Below, one piece after another: positions 1 through 7,777 of a stretch of DNA of 35,869 bases. The stretch comes from a bacterium (GTDB lineage Bacteria > Myxococcota_A > UBA9160 > UBA6930): positions 1 to 35,869 of the forward strand of contig JAAETT010000133.1 in assembly GCA_024228115.1 (NCBI GenBank), given 5' to 3'. The notes beneath the pieces were generated by a model, which ran no database searches, had not been told where the DNA came from, and saw nothing but the letters and a program-made list of their open reading frames with translations. A program made the translations under genes and the position numbers. The first letter of the stretch is position 1. Each line of letters starts with the position of its first letter.

Positions 1-217
1 CGTAGCCATACACCAGCACCTTCAGCATCATCCGCGGATCGAAGGCCTGGTTGCCAGGCCCCTCGTCTCCGTAGCGGGCGTCAAAAGCGCTCAGGTCCAT
101 CGCCTCGATCGCATCCGATACGAAGTGCGACAGATGATCCCCGGGAAGCCAATCCCGAAGCGAGGGCGGCAGGAGAAGCGACTGGTCCGGCTCGTAGCGT
201 CGAAAGTCTCGCGGCAT
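1..217 (-). CDS. IS1182-type transposase, N-terminal part (cut by window edge)
   Basis: The minus strand reads from an ATG at 217 off the left edge. The 72 visible residues start MPRDFRRYEPDQ, continue with LLLPPSLRDWLP and DHLSHFVSDAIEAMDLSAF, and end GNQAFDPRMMLKVLVYGY. This is the conserved N-terminal (DUF772-like) region of IS1182/IS1380-like DDE transposases, which position the element ends; the catalytic Asp residues lie outside the window, so intactness cannot be judged. About 50 bp after its start lies the 46-bp hairpin at 269-363. Family call is from remembered motif patterns. Confidence 0.8.
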   Translation of the reverse strand, partial: MPRDFRRYEPDQSLLLPPSLRDWLPGDHLSHFVSDAIEAMDLSAFDARYGDEGPGNQAFDPRMMLKVLVYGY

Positions 218-268
218 GGCTCACTCTAGCGAGACTCACCCCTCAATGGCCCTCTGCCGCGCAGACTC

Positions 269-363
269 CTAGCGGGGACGTTCCTTGCGAACTTGTGTTG
301 TTGGGGTTGTGGGGTTCCCCCACAACCCCAACAACGCAAGTTCGCAAGGAACGTCCCCGCTAG
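269..363. repeat. 46-bp inverted repeat (REP-like hairpin), copy 1
   Basis: Arms 269-314 and 318-363 are reverse complements over 46 bp with a 3-nt loop; the only exception is a G-T wobble (t296/g336). The outer end reads CTAGCGGGGACGTTCC. The head AGCGGGGACG is shared with the repeats at 7778-7891 and 35813-35869, while the inner part differs (TTCCTTGCGAACTTG here, GGGTTTACAATTGACTT there). The right arm contains the TAG stop of ogt (360-362). It sits between the starts of a transposase and the 3' end of ogt. It could be a REP/MITE-like element or a very strong terminator; it has no T-tract. Confidence 0.9.
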
Positions 364-884
364 AGCAGGTTGCCCGCTAGCGGCTTGGCGTGCTCCATCG
401 CCAGGAGCTGCTTCTTCATCGGCAGACCGCCGGCGTAGCCGCCGAGCTTGCCTCCGGTGGCGACGACCCGGTGGCAGGGGACGACAAGGGAGATCGGGTT
501 CGCGCCGTTGGCCGTGCCGACGGCGCGCACCGCCTTGGGCTGGCCGATGCTGCGGGCGATCTCGGCATAGGTGCGTGTCTCGCCGTACGGAATCTCGAGC
601 AGCGCCTGGTAGACGAGGTGCTGAAAGGGAGTCGCGCGCAGATCGAGGGGCAGATCGAAACTGGAGCGCTTGCCCTCCAGGAACTCGGTGATCTGCTGGA
701 TGGCCACCCGGTTCGGCTCCCAGGCCGTGATCGGCTCGGCGTCGGGGGCGTGCCGGCGCCGCCAGCCATCCAGCCCGCGCCCTCCGGCCCGGGGCAGGTG
801 GACGTAGGCCAGGCCGCGCTCGGTGGAGGCGCAGCGCATCAGGCCGTGGCGTGTCTCGAACTCCGCGACGTGGAGGTTCTCCAT
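360..884 (-). CDS. ogt: Methylated-DNA--protein-cysteine methyltransferase
   Basis: 174 residues. It transfers the alkyl group from O6-alkylguanine (or O4-alkylthymine) to its own cysteine in a suicidal repair reaction in the cytoplasm. The signature PCHRV is at 136-140 with acceptor Cys137. Upstream are the helix-turn-helix IPYGETRTYAEIA (98-110) and the recognition segment RAVGTANGANP (120-130). The length fits single-domain Ogt without an Ada-type N-terminal domain. The frame stays open to 1118, but homology begins at the ATG at 884 (MENLHVAEFET), and longer versions run into galE. It is divergent from galE with only 52 bp between the starts. Its stop lies inside the palindrome at 269-363. 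Confidence 0.93.
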   Translation of the reverse strand: MENLHVAEFETRHGLMRCASTERGLAYVHLPRAGGRGLDGWRRRHAPDAEPITAWEPNRVAIQQITEFLEGKRSSFDLPLDLRATPFQHLVYQALLEIPYGETRTYAEIARSIGQPKAVRAVGTANGANPISLVVPCHRVVATGGKLGGYAGGLPMKKQLLAMEHAKPLAGNLL

Positions 885-936
885 CGGGGCGTCACAATAG
901 CAGGGTCGCTCAGTCGCGTGGACTCTCGGAGGTACG

Positions 937-1920
937 TTGCCCCATCTTCTCGTCGCCGGCGGTGCCGGATACATCGGTAGCCATACCCTGCGCGCTCTGC
1001 GAAAGGCCGGGCACACCGCCGTCGTGATCGATGACCTGCGCAGCGGCCGCGAATCCGCCGTGGAGGATGCGCCGCTGGTGCGCTGCGACGTCGGCGACCG
1101 GGCCGGTGTCGATCGCATGCTGGCGAGCTACGGCCCCTTCGACGGTGTGCTGCACTTCGCGGCTTCCATCCAGGTGGGCGAATCCGTGGCCGATCCGCTG
1201 GCCTACTACCGGAACAACGTGCTGGCGGCGGCCAACCTCATCGAGCGGGCGTTGCATCACGGCGCACGCGCATTCGTGCTCTCCTCCACGGCGGCCGTCT
1301 ATGGCAACCCGGAAACGCAACCGATCGCAGAAACCGTGCCGCTGGCGCCCGTGAACCCCTACGGCGCTGGCAAGGCCATGGTCGAGCGCATCCTGGCCGA
1401 CGTCGAGGCCGCCCATGGCATGCGCTGGGCGGCCCTTCGCTACTTCAATGCCTGCGGCGCGGATCCTGACGGCGGGCTGGGCGAGTGCCACGAGCCGGAA
1501 ACCCACCTGATCCCGCTGGCCCTCGAAGCCGCGGCCGGTCTGCGGCCCGCGCTGAAGCTCTTCGGCACGGATTACCCGACACCCGACGGCACCTGCGTGC
1601 GCGACTACGTACACGTCACGGATCTGGCATCTGCCCATGTCGCCGCGATCGAAGGCCTGCTCGGTGGAGGCCCCGGAGGGGCATTCAACCTGGGCAGCGG
1701 TGCGGGCCTGAGCAATCGCCAGGTCATCGAAGGCGTCGGCCGGGTCGTGGGGCTGCCGGTTCCCTGCGAAGACGCGCCGCGCCGCGCCGGAGACCCCCCG
1801 GTCCTCGTCGCCGACGCCACTCGCTTCCGGCAAGCCTACGGCTGGCAGCCGCGCCACTCCAACCTGGAGACGATCGTCCGAACCGCCTGGGACTGGCTCC
1901 GCCTCTGGCGAGCGCTCTGA
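937..1920 (+). CDS. galE: UDP-glucose 4-epimerase
   Basis: 327 residues, extended SDR family. It interconverts UDP-glucose and UDP-galactose for surface polysaccharide or galactose metabolism. The NAD-binding GGAGYIGSH motif is at 8-16; FAASI around 74-78, SSTAAVYG around 116-123 and the catalytic pair Tyr142/Lys146 (PYGAGKAMVE) follow; ALRYFNACGADPDG and CVRDYVHVTDLA are typical GalE blocks. The start is TTG at 937, with GGAGG at 928-932, a 4-nt spacer and the dinucleotide-binding fold starting at once. It converges on the response regulator with a 16-bp gap. No other sugar-nucleotide genes are nearby, so the exact sugar specificity is inferred from the family. Confidence 0.92.
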   Translation: MPHLLVAGGAGYIGSHTLRALRKAGHTAVVIDDLRSGRESAVEDAPLVRCDVGDRAGVDRMLASYGPFDGVLHFAASIQVGESVADPLAYYRNNVLAAANLIERALHHGARAFVLSSTAAVYGNPETQPIAETVPLAPVNPYGAGKAMVERILADVEAAHGMRWAALRYFNACGADPDGGLGECHEPETHLIPLALEAAAGLRPALKLFGTDYPTPDGTCVRDYVHVTDLASAHVAAIEGLLGGGPGGAFNLGSGAGLSNRQVIEGVGRVVGLPVPCEDAPRRAGDPPVLVADATRFRQAYGWQPRHSNLETIVRTAWDWLRLWRAL

Positions 1921-1936
1921 ACGCAGCCGGGGGCGC

Positions 1937-3421
1937 TCAGTCCATCTCCAGGCGTTTCATCATCTTCTGAAGCGATTGCCTGGGGATCCCGAGCCGCTCG
2001 GCCGCGCGGGTCTTGCTGCCAGCTTCTTCGATGGCGTGGGCGATCATGCTCCGCTTGAGTGCATCGACGGCCCGGTTGAGATCGCGTTCCTCGAGGAGGG
2101 AGCGGCCACCGCCGGCGGGTTCCCGCGGAGATTCGGCGCGAAGATGCTCCGAGAGCATGGCTTCGGAGATCGTTTCCTCATCTCCCGCCAGGGCGATGGC
2201 TCGCTGGATTTCATTCTCGAGTTCGCGGACGTTGCCGCTCCAGGCATGACCGGTGAGACGGTCCATCGCCGCGTTCGTGAAGCCCGCCAGGCTTCGGCCC
2301 ATGCGTTCGTTCGTGACATCCAGGAAATGGTGGGCAAGCGTCGGGATGTCCTCGGGCCGCTCGCGCAGCGGCGGGATCGCGACCTCGACCACACGCAGGC
2401 GGTAGTAGAGATCTTCCCGGAAGCGACCCTCCTTCACCTCGTTGCGGAGATCCCGATTGGTGGCGGCGATGATGCGCACGTCCACCTGGCGGGTCTCCGA
2501 CGAGCCGAGGGGCCGGATCTCGCCGTCCTGGAGCACCCGTAGGAGGCGCACCTGCATCCCCGGCTCGGTCTCGCCGACTTCATCGAGGAAGATCGTGCCG
2601 CCATCGGCAACCTCGAAGAGCCCCTTCTTGTCCTGGTGGGCGCCAGTGAATGCACCGCGCTTGTGGCCGAAGAGCTCGCTCTCGAGAAGCGTATCCGGCA
2701 GCGCGCCACAGTTCTGGGCGACGAAGCGATGCTCCTTGCGCTCACCTGCGTAGTGGATTGCACGGGCGACGAGATCCTTGCCGGTGCCGGTCTCGCCGGA
2801 GAGCAGCACCGTCGCATCGGTCTGGGCCACCTTCTCCATCACGTCGAAGACGCGTTGCATGGCCGGGCTCGCCCCGATGATCTGGTCGAACGCGTATTGA
2901 CGCTCCACCTCGCGGCGCAGGTAGATGTTCTCGGCCCGCAGCTGCTCGTTGGCCTGGGCCAGCGCCGCGGCCAGCTGGGTGTTCTCGGCGTTGAGCCGGT
3001 ACGCCTCCAGAGCCCGCTTCACATCCAGGCGCAGCTCGTCCGGCTCCCAGGGCTTCTGGATGTAGCGGTAGATGCGGCCCTCATTGATCGCCCGAACGAC
3101 CATGTTGATGTCCGCATAGCCTGTCAGCATCATCCGCACGCAGGATGGGCGGATCTCGATCACCTTCTCCAGGAACTCGACACCGGTCATCTCCGGCATC
3201 ACCTGGTCGGCGATCACCAGGTCGATCTCCTCGTTCTCGAGGATCTCGAGCCCGTCTCGGCCGTTGTCGACGGCAAAGACCGTGTAGTCCTCGGCGAGCG
3301 TCAGCTCGAGGGATTCGAGGATCGCGACCTCATCGTCGACCAGCAGCACCTTGAAGGGCCGCTCATCCTTGCCGACGCCCTGGCGAGCGCCCTCGATGCT
3401 GGTCGGGGGTTCCGGGACCAC
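1937..3421 (-). CDS. Sigma-54-dependent response regulator (REC-AAA-Fis, HupR/HoxA-like)
   Basis: 494 residues; activates sigma-54 RNA polymerase when phosphorylated. The receiver domain is about 23-140: acidic pair VDDE (28-31), phosphoacceptor Asp72 (ADQVMP), Thr100 (MLTGY), Lys123 (YIQKPW). A predicted coiled-coil linker (about 140-175) precedes the AAA+ domain: Walker A GETGTGKD (209-216), the sigma-54 contact loop GAFTGA (256-261), Walker B GGTIFLDE (274-281), and a Fis-type helix-turn-helix at the C-terminus (AAERLGIPRQSLQKMMKRL). All motifs are intact, so it should be active. The receiver, with YIQKPW, resembles HupR/HoxA more than NtrC. No kinase is adjacent. The start is a GTG at 3421 without a strong ribosome site. 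Confidence 0.93.
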   Translation of the reverse strand: MVPEPPTSIEGARQGVGKDERPFKVLLVDDEVAILESLELTLAEDYTVFAVDNGRDGLEILENEEIDLVIADQVMPEMTGVEFLEKVIEIRPSCVRMMLTGYADINMVVRAINEGRIYRYIQKPWEPDELRLDVKRALEAYRLNAENTQLAAALAQANEQLRAENIYLRREVERQYAFDQIIGASPAMQRVFDVMEKVAQTDATVLLSGETGTGKDLVARAIHYAGERKEHRFVAQNCGALPDTLLESELFGHKRGAFTGAHQDKKGLFEVADGGTIFLDEVGETEPGMQVRLLRVLQDGEIRPLGSSETRQVDVRIIAATNRDLRNEVKEGRFREDLYYRLRVVEVAIPPLRERPEDIPTLAHHFLDVTNERMGRSLAGFTNAAMDRLTGHAWSGNVRELENEIQRAIALAGDEETISEAMLSEHLRAESPREPAGGGRSLLEERDLNRAVDALKRSMIAHAIEEAGSKTRAAERLGIPRQSLQKMMKRLEMD

Positions 3422-3493
3422 TTGAGAGCACCCTAGCGATCAGCGAGGGGTGCAGCAAAACGCGGCACCTTCGGCTGGCGGGGCCCCAACGCA

Positions 3494-3527
3494 AGAAGGC
3501 GGCCGACCCTCGGGCCGACCGCCTTCT
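3494..3527 (-). terminator. Stem-loop terminator after the histone-like gene
   Basis: AGAAGGCGG (3494-3502) pairs with CCGCCTTCT (3519-3527); the intervening 16 nt can pair further (CCGA with TCGG). On the minus strand it lies 20 nt after the stop of the Lys/Arg-rich gene and before the start of the response regulator. It is followed by a weak CTTCTTGCGTT tract. This suggests the two same-strand genes are separate transcription units. Confidence 0.6.
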
Positions 3528-3546
3528 CAGACTCCGAGGCGATGCG

Positions 3547-4050
3547 CTAGCGCCTCCGGGCCGTCTTGCGGCGGGTGGTCTTCCGCGCGGTCTTGCGAGC
3601 CGGCCGCTTGGCAGCCTTCTTCCGCGTGGTCTTCTTGCGCGCCGTCTTTCGCTTCGTGGTGGCCTTCTTGCGGGTCGACGCCTTCTTGCGAGTGGTCGCC
3701 TTCTTCCGCGTCGTGGCCTTCTTGCGGGTCGTCGCCTTCTTGCGGGTGGTCTTCCGCACGGCTTTCTTCCGCGTCGTCTTGCGCGCAGTCTTGCGCCGGA
3801 CCGTCTTGCGCCGGGCAGGGCGGCCTCGTCGCGCCATCTTGGTGCGAGCGACATCACCCTGTTTGTCGATGAAGTACAGGAAGCCGTCTTCCCGCTCGAC
3901 ACCGGCCTTCTGGACCATCTGGGGCTTGACCCGAGAGGGCTTGCCGCCGCCCCGCGCCATCTTGGCCCGGCTCACATGCCCCTTTTTATCGAGGTAATAG
4001 AGCCAGCCCTTCTCTCGTGTGATTCCAGTCCTTGCGACCTTGGTGGCCAT
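3547..4050 (-). CDS. Histone H1-like Lys/Arg/Thr-rich protein with two N-terminal repeat modules
   Basis: 167 residues. Residues 5-34 and 46-75 are two copies of a 30-residue module (16 of 30 identical), with the pattern V..G..RE.G.LY..DK.G.V.R.KMAR. From about 76 to the end it is almost wholly K, R, T and A, including six-residue RKKATT units, like the tails of histone H1 and of bacterial HctB/AlgP-type proteins. Such tails bind DNA or RNA through charge; a nucleoid-binding role is inference. The start at 4050 has AAGGAGGGG just upstream; the frame is open to 4179 but lacks support there. It is monocistronic, with a promoter at 4151-4179 and a terminator at 3494-3527. I recall the small modules as short proteins in deltaproteobacteria, but cannot name a domain. 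Confidence 0.85.
   Translation of the reverse strand: MATKVARTGITREKGWLYYLDKKGHVSRAKMARGGGKPSRVKPQMVQKAGVEREDGFLYFIDKQGDVARTKMARRGRPARRKTVRRKTARKTTRKKAVRKTTRKKATTRKKATTRKKATTRKKASTRKKATTKRKTARKKTTRKKAAKRPARKTARKTTRRKTARRR
3664..3753. repeat. Five tandem 18-nt units encoding RKKATT
   Basis: Five consecutive 18-nt units (3664, 3682, 3700, 3718, 3736) each start CTTCTT and share a consensus like CTTCTTGCGGGTCGTCGC. They differ by a few bases per unit and encode the six-residue repeats of the basic tail. In-frame unit gain or loss would change tail length without a frameshift. Confidence 0.85.
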
Positions 4051-4150
4051 GGACCCCTCCTTTTCTGGTGTGGTTCGGTTTGCCCGCCCGGGGAGGCGGG
4101 GCTCTGGAGGAACCGCACCGCGGTGGGGGAGGACCGGCGGTACACCACAG

Positions 4151-4179
4151 AGGATCGGGAGCGCCCCCGACGGTGTCAA
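4151..4179 (-). promoter_or_regulatory. Sigma-70-type promoter of the histone-like gene
   Basis: The minus strand reads TTGACA (4179-4174), a 17-nt spacer, then GATCCT (4156-4151). The -35 is a perfect consensus; the -10 matches at three of six positions. The predicted start near 4144 gives a leader of about 95 nt before the ATG at 4050. The stretch 4051-4254 holds no other gene. Confidence 0.5.
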
Positions 4180-4254
4180 TAGGAAAAACAGGGGTTTATC
4201 GACGGAGTTGCGAGTCCGGAAAAACCGCCCACCGAGGGTGGGGCCGGGGCGGCC

Positions 4255-5208
4255 CTAGGCCAGCCTGCTCTCGACCGCCTCGATCACGTCCACCTCGTAG
4301 CGCACACCGTCGAAAGCGTTCATTTCCTGGATCCCGGTGGGGCTGGTGACGTTGATCTCGGTCAGCTTTCCGCCGATCACGTCGAGCCCGACGAAGAACA
4401 GGCCATCCCGGCGGATCCATGGGGCGACCCGCTCGATGATGGTGCGGTCGGTGTCGTCGAGAATCCCCTCGGCGGCCCTGCCACCGACGTGGAGGTTGGC
4501 TCGCACTTCACCCTCGGCGGGGACCCTCAGCAGGGCGCCCAGGGGTTCACCGTCGAGCAGCAGGATCCGCTTGTCGCCGATGCGCACGTCGGGCAGGTAG
4601 CGCTGGGCCATCACCCGACGCTCGCCGAAGCGAGTGCTCTGCTCGAGGATCGAGTTGAGATTCCGGTCGTCCCGGGTGACGAGGAAGATCCCCTCTCCGC
4701 CGCGGCCATCGAGGGGCTTCACGATCATCTCGCCACCGAGGGAATCAAGGAACTCGAGCAGCCAGGGGATCTCGCGTGTGACGAGGGTTTCGGGCATCAA
4801 ATCGGCAAAGTTGAGGGCGTAGAGCTTCTCGTTGGCGGCCAGGATGCCCGCCGGCCGGTTCAACACCAGGGCCTTGCTGCAGAGCCCCAGGATCTGGGTG
4901 GCGACGATGAACTCCTCGTCGACCGGCGGATCCTTGCGTTGCCAGACCACGTCGAACGCCTCGTCGAGGGCCACGTGGCTCGGTTCGCCGACGCTCGCGT
5001 GGTTGCCCTTCTCGCGCCGCAAGGTGACCGGGCGCACCGTGGCGACAGCCCCGCGTGCGTCCACGCCGAGGTCGGCAGGATCCACGAACCAGAGCCCGTG
5101 GCCGCGCTCCTGGGCGGCCAGCATCAGCACGAAGCTGGTATCCGCATCGATATCGATCGAGTCCAGCGGGTCCATCACGAAGGCCATGCGCAGGGGTCGG
5201 ACTGACAC
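4255..5208 (-). CDS. gshB: Glutathione synthetase (prokaryotic ATP-grasp type)
   Basis: 317 residues from the GTG at 5208. It ligates gamma-glutamylcysteine and glycine using ATP. The whole chain follows the E. coli GshB pattern: FVMDPLDSIDIDADTSF near the N-terminus, WQRKDPPVDEEFI, LNRPAGILAANEKLYAL, ADLMPETLVTR, IVKPLDGRGGEGIF (ATP-grasp), DKRILLLDGEPLGALLR, and GLDVIGGKLTEINVTSPTG near the end. The GTG has GAGGA 10 nt upstream and gives the family length (316 in E. coli); an ATG at 5187 gives 310 residues and is the alternative. No gshA is in the window. It is divergent from the PBP gene. Confidence 0.92.
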   Translation of the reverse strand: MSVRPLRMAFVMDPLDSIDIDADTSFVLMLAAQERGHGLWFVDPADLGVDARGAVATVRPVTLRREKGNHASVGEPSHVALDEAFDVVWQRKDPPVDEEFIVATQILGLCSKALVLNRPAGILAANEKLYALNFADLMPETLVTREIPWLLEFLDSLGGEMIVKPLDGRGGEGIFLVTRDDRNLNSILEQSTRFGERRVMAQRYLPDVRIGDKRILLLDGEPLGALLRVPAEGEVRANLHVGGRAAEGILDDTDRTIIERVAPWIRRDGLFFVGLDVIGGKLTEINVTSPTGIQEMNAFDGVRYEVDVIEAVESRLA

Positions 5209-5359
5209 GTTCAGGAAATCCTCAGCTCCCCAGGCGGGGAACCCGTAAGCGGAATGAGGGGTCTGGTTAGCGCAGTGCCCGCGCCGTCGGCTACGGTGCG
5301 GCCGAGATCGGGGGATCCTGGCCAATGAGCCGCTTCCACATCCGAGTGGAGCCTGGGCT

Positions 5360-7777
5360 TTGAGCCGGTTCCGCATTCTGCTTGCGGCGGTCGTGGTGCT
5401 GGGTCTGGCCCTGGGGGCTGCCAGCAGCGCGTTCTACGTGGAGTTCGTGCGCGATCTGCCGAGCTTCGAGACGTTGGCCGATTACCGGCCGGCGCTCACC
5501 AGCAACGTCTTCGATCGTCAAGGCCGTCCGATCGGTGAGTTCTACGAGCATCGCCGCCAGCTGACGCCCCTGGAAGAGGTTCCGCAGCTCGTCATCCACG
5601 CCTTCCTGGCCGCCGAGGATGACACCTTCTACGAGCACGCCGGCGTGGACTACCTGTCCATCCTGCGGGCCGCCTGGGCGAACCTGCGAGCCGGCGGAGA
5701 AACGGTCCAGGGCGCCAGCACGATCACCCAACAGACGGTGAAGCAGCTGCTGCTCAGTTCCGAGCAGACCTACACGCGCAAGATCCGCGAGTTGATCCTG
5801 GCTCGGCGCATCGAGCAGCGCTTCAGCAAGGATGAGATCCTCTACCTCTACCTGAACCAGATCTACTTCGGCGCAGGTGCATACGGTATCGGCGAAGCGG
5901 CGCACACCTACTTCGGCAAGGCGATCGGCGAGATCGACGCCTCCGAAGCGGCGCTGCTCGCCGGGCTTCCGAAAGCGCCCGGTCGGAACTCGCCGTACTT
6001 GAATCCGGAACGCGCAGAGGAGCGGCGGGTGTACGTGCTCAACCGGATGCGCGAGGAGGGATTCCTCGATGTGGCGACCCATGCAGCAGCCGTGGAAGCG
6101 CCGCCGCTTCTCCGAGACCCGGAGGCAGACACCAACACCGCGGCTTCCTATGTCACCGAAGAGGTCCGGCGCTCGTTGGTCGCGATTCTCGGAAACGACG
6201 CCGTCCTGCACGGCGGTCTGCGCATCGAAACCAGCATCGACCTGGATCTTCAAACTGCAGCAGTCGCCGCCGTGCGCGGCGGTCTCGAGGCGCTCGACCG
6301 GCGTCGCGGCTTCCGCGGGCCGCTTCGCCGCATCGAAAACCTGGAGAGCGACGACCCGACCCAGGCCCTCGAGGAGATCGCTCGTCTGAATGCTCTCGAC
6401 GAGCAACCGGAGCTGCGTGGCCAGCCTCTGGTGGCATTGGTGCTCGAGGTCGAGAAGGAACGTGCGCGAATCGCACTGGCGCCGGGCATGGACGCGGAAC
6501 TCCGGCTGGAAGATCTGGGCTGGGCACGGCGCGAAGAAGAGCCGCGCCGCGAGGTCAAGGATCTCACGAAGGTCTTCTCCGCAGGCGACATCGTGCCGGT
6601 CACGCTCGGTACCACCGAGACCACAGACGCCGCCCTGCCGCGCGCCAGCCTGGCACAACACCCGGAAGCGCAAGGTGCCCTGTTGTCGTTCGAAGTCGAG
6701 ACCGGAGACATCCTCGCGATGGTCGGCGGCTATGACTTCGAAGACAGCGAGTTCAATCGCACGACCCAGGCAACCCGCCAACCCGGTTCCGCCTTCAAAC
6801 CGATCGTCTACGCATCGGCTCTGGGGCGAGGCTACACCCCCGCGTCGATCCTCTACGACCGGCCAGTCGTCATCGAAAGCGAGGGCTTCACGTGGCGCCC
6901 CGAGAACTACGGACGCAAGTTCCTCGGGCCCATTTTGTTAGGCGAGGCATTGGCGCGTTCGGTGAACAACGCCACGATCCACTTGCTGCAAGATGTCGGC
7001 ATCGACCACGTCATGGAGTTCAGTCGGGAAATCGGCATCGAGGGGCCGCTCGAGCGCAATCTCGGCCTGGCCCTCGGCTCGAACCCGGTCACGCTGCTCG
7101 AGATCACCCGGGCCTATGGGATCTTCGCCGCAGGCGGACGACGGGTCGAGCCGCGTTTGATCCTCCGGGTGCTCGACCGCAATGGCGAGGTGCTCCTGGA
7201 AGCACTGCCCCTCACGGCGCCGACGGATGAGCCGGCTGAAGCCGAAATTGCGGAGCTTCCCGAGCCCCCGGAAGAAAACGAACTCCCCGAGGGCTACGCG
7301 ATGCCACCGCAGCAAGCCTACCTGGCCAGCTCCGTGCTGAGGCTGGTCGTCGAACACCCGCGCGGAACCGGCCGCCGTGCCCGAAGCCTGGGACGTCCTG
7401 TCGCTGGCAAGACCGGCACCACCAACGACCAGGGAGACGCCTGGTTCGTGGGCTTCTCCCCGGATGTCGCCACCGGTGTCTGGGTCGGCTTCGACGAGAA
7501 GCGCGTGCTAGGCCGAGGCGAGACCGGCGGTCGTGCTGCCCTGCCGATCTGGATCGACTTCATGGGCGCCGCCCTGGCCGACCGGCCGGTGCGCGACTTC
7601 GCCGTTCCCGAAGGCATCGTGTTCGCCCGCATCGATGGCAAGAGCGGCCTTCTGGCCGCCTCGGGCAGCGACCAGACCCTCTTCCAGGCCTTCGCCGAAG
7701 GCACGGAACCCACCGAACAAGCCGACCGCGCCGTGACCGTCTCCAAGGAACGACGGCGCCTCCAACAAGACCTCTAA
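5360..7777 (+). CDS. Class A penicillin-binding protein (PBP1A-type)
   Basis: 805 residues, bifunctional peptidoglycan glycosyltransferase/transpeptidase. A signal-anchor segment is at about 6-28. The GT51 domain has catalytic Glu86 (AAEDDTFYEH), GASTITQQ (118-125), and RKIRELILARRIEQ with LYLNQIYFGAGAYGIGEAA (about 140-180). The transpeptidase has nucleophile Ser477 in SAFK, SVN (534-536) and KTGTT (684-688), so both activities look intact. An OB-like insert lies between the domains, as in PBP1A. The start is TTG at 5360 with GGAG at 5348-5351. A 12-codon ATG ORF (5325-5363) ends across this start. The stop directly abuts the palindrome at 7778. Confidence 0.94.
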   Translation: MSRFRILLAAVVVLGLALGAASSAFYVEFVRDLPSFETLADYRPALTSNVFDRQGRPIGEFYEHRRQLTPLEEVPQLVIHAFLAAEDDTFYEHAGVDYLSILRAAWANLRAGGETVQGASTITQQTVKQLLLSSEQTYTRKIRELILARRIEQRFSKDEILYLYLNQIYFGAGAYGIGEAAHTYFGKAIGEIDASEAALLAGLPKAPGRNSPYLNPERAEERRVYVLNRMREEGFLDVATHAAAVEAPPLLRDPEADTNTAASYVTEEVRRSLVAILGNDAVLHGGLRIETSIDLDLQTAAVAAVRGGLEALDRRRGFRGPLRRIENLESDDPTQALEEIARLNALDEQPELRGQPLVALVLEVEKERARIALAPGMDAELRLEDLGWARREEEPRREVKDLTKVFSAGDIVPVTLGTTETTDAALPRASLAQHPEAQGALLSFEVETGDILAMVGGYDFEDSEFNRTTQATRQPGSAFKPIVYASALGRGYTPASILYDRPVVIESEGFTWRPENYGRKFLGPILLGEALARSVNNATIHLLQDVGIDHVMEFSREIGIEGPLERNLGLALGSNPVTLLEITRAYGIFAAGGRRVEPRLILRVLDRNGEVLLEALPLTAPTDEPAEAEIAELPEPPEENELPEGYAMPPQQAYLASSVLRLVVEHPRGTGRRARSLGRPVAGKTGTTNDQGDAWFVGFSPDVATGVWVGFDEKRVLGRGETGGRAALPIWIDFMGAALADRPVRDFAVPEGIVFARIDGKSGLLAASGSDQTLFQAFAEGTEPTEQADRAVTVSKERRRLQQDL

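Noticed and set aside
885-1118. N-terminal extension of ogt
   Set aside because: It runs into galE and the divergent start region, and homology begins at MENLHVAEFE (884).
3664-3753. Possible CRISPR-like repeat array
   Set aside because: Units are contiguous 18-mers in frame with a basic protein; there are no spacers.
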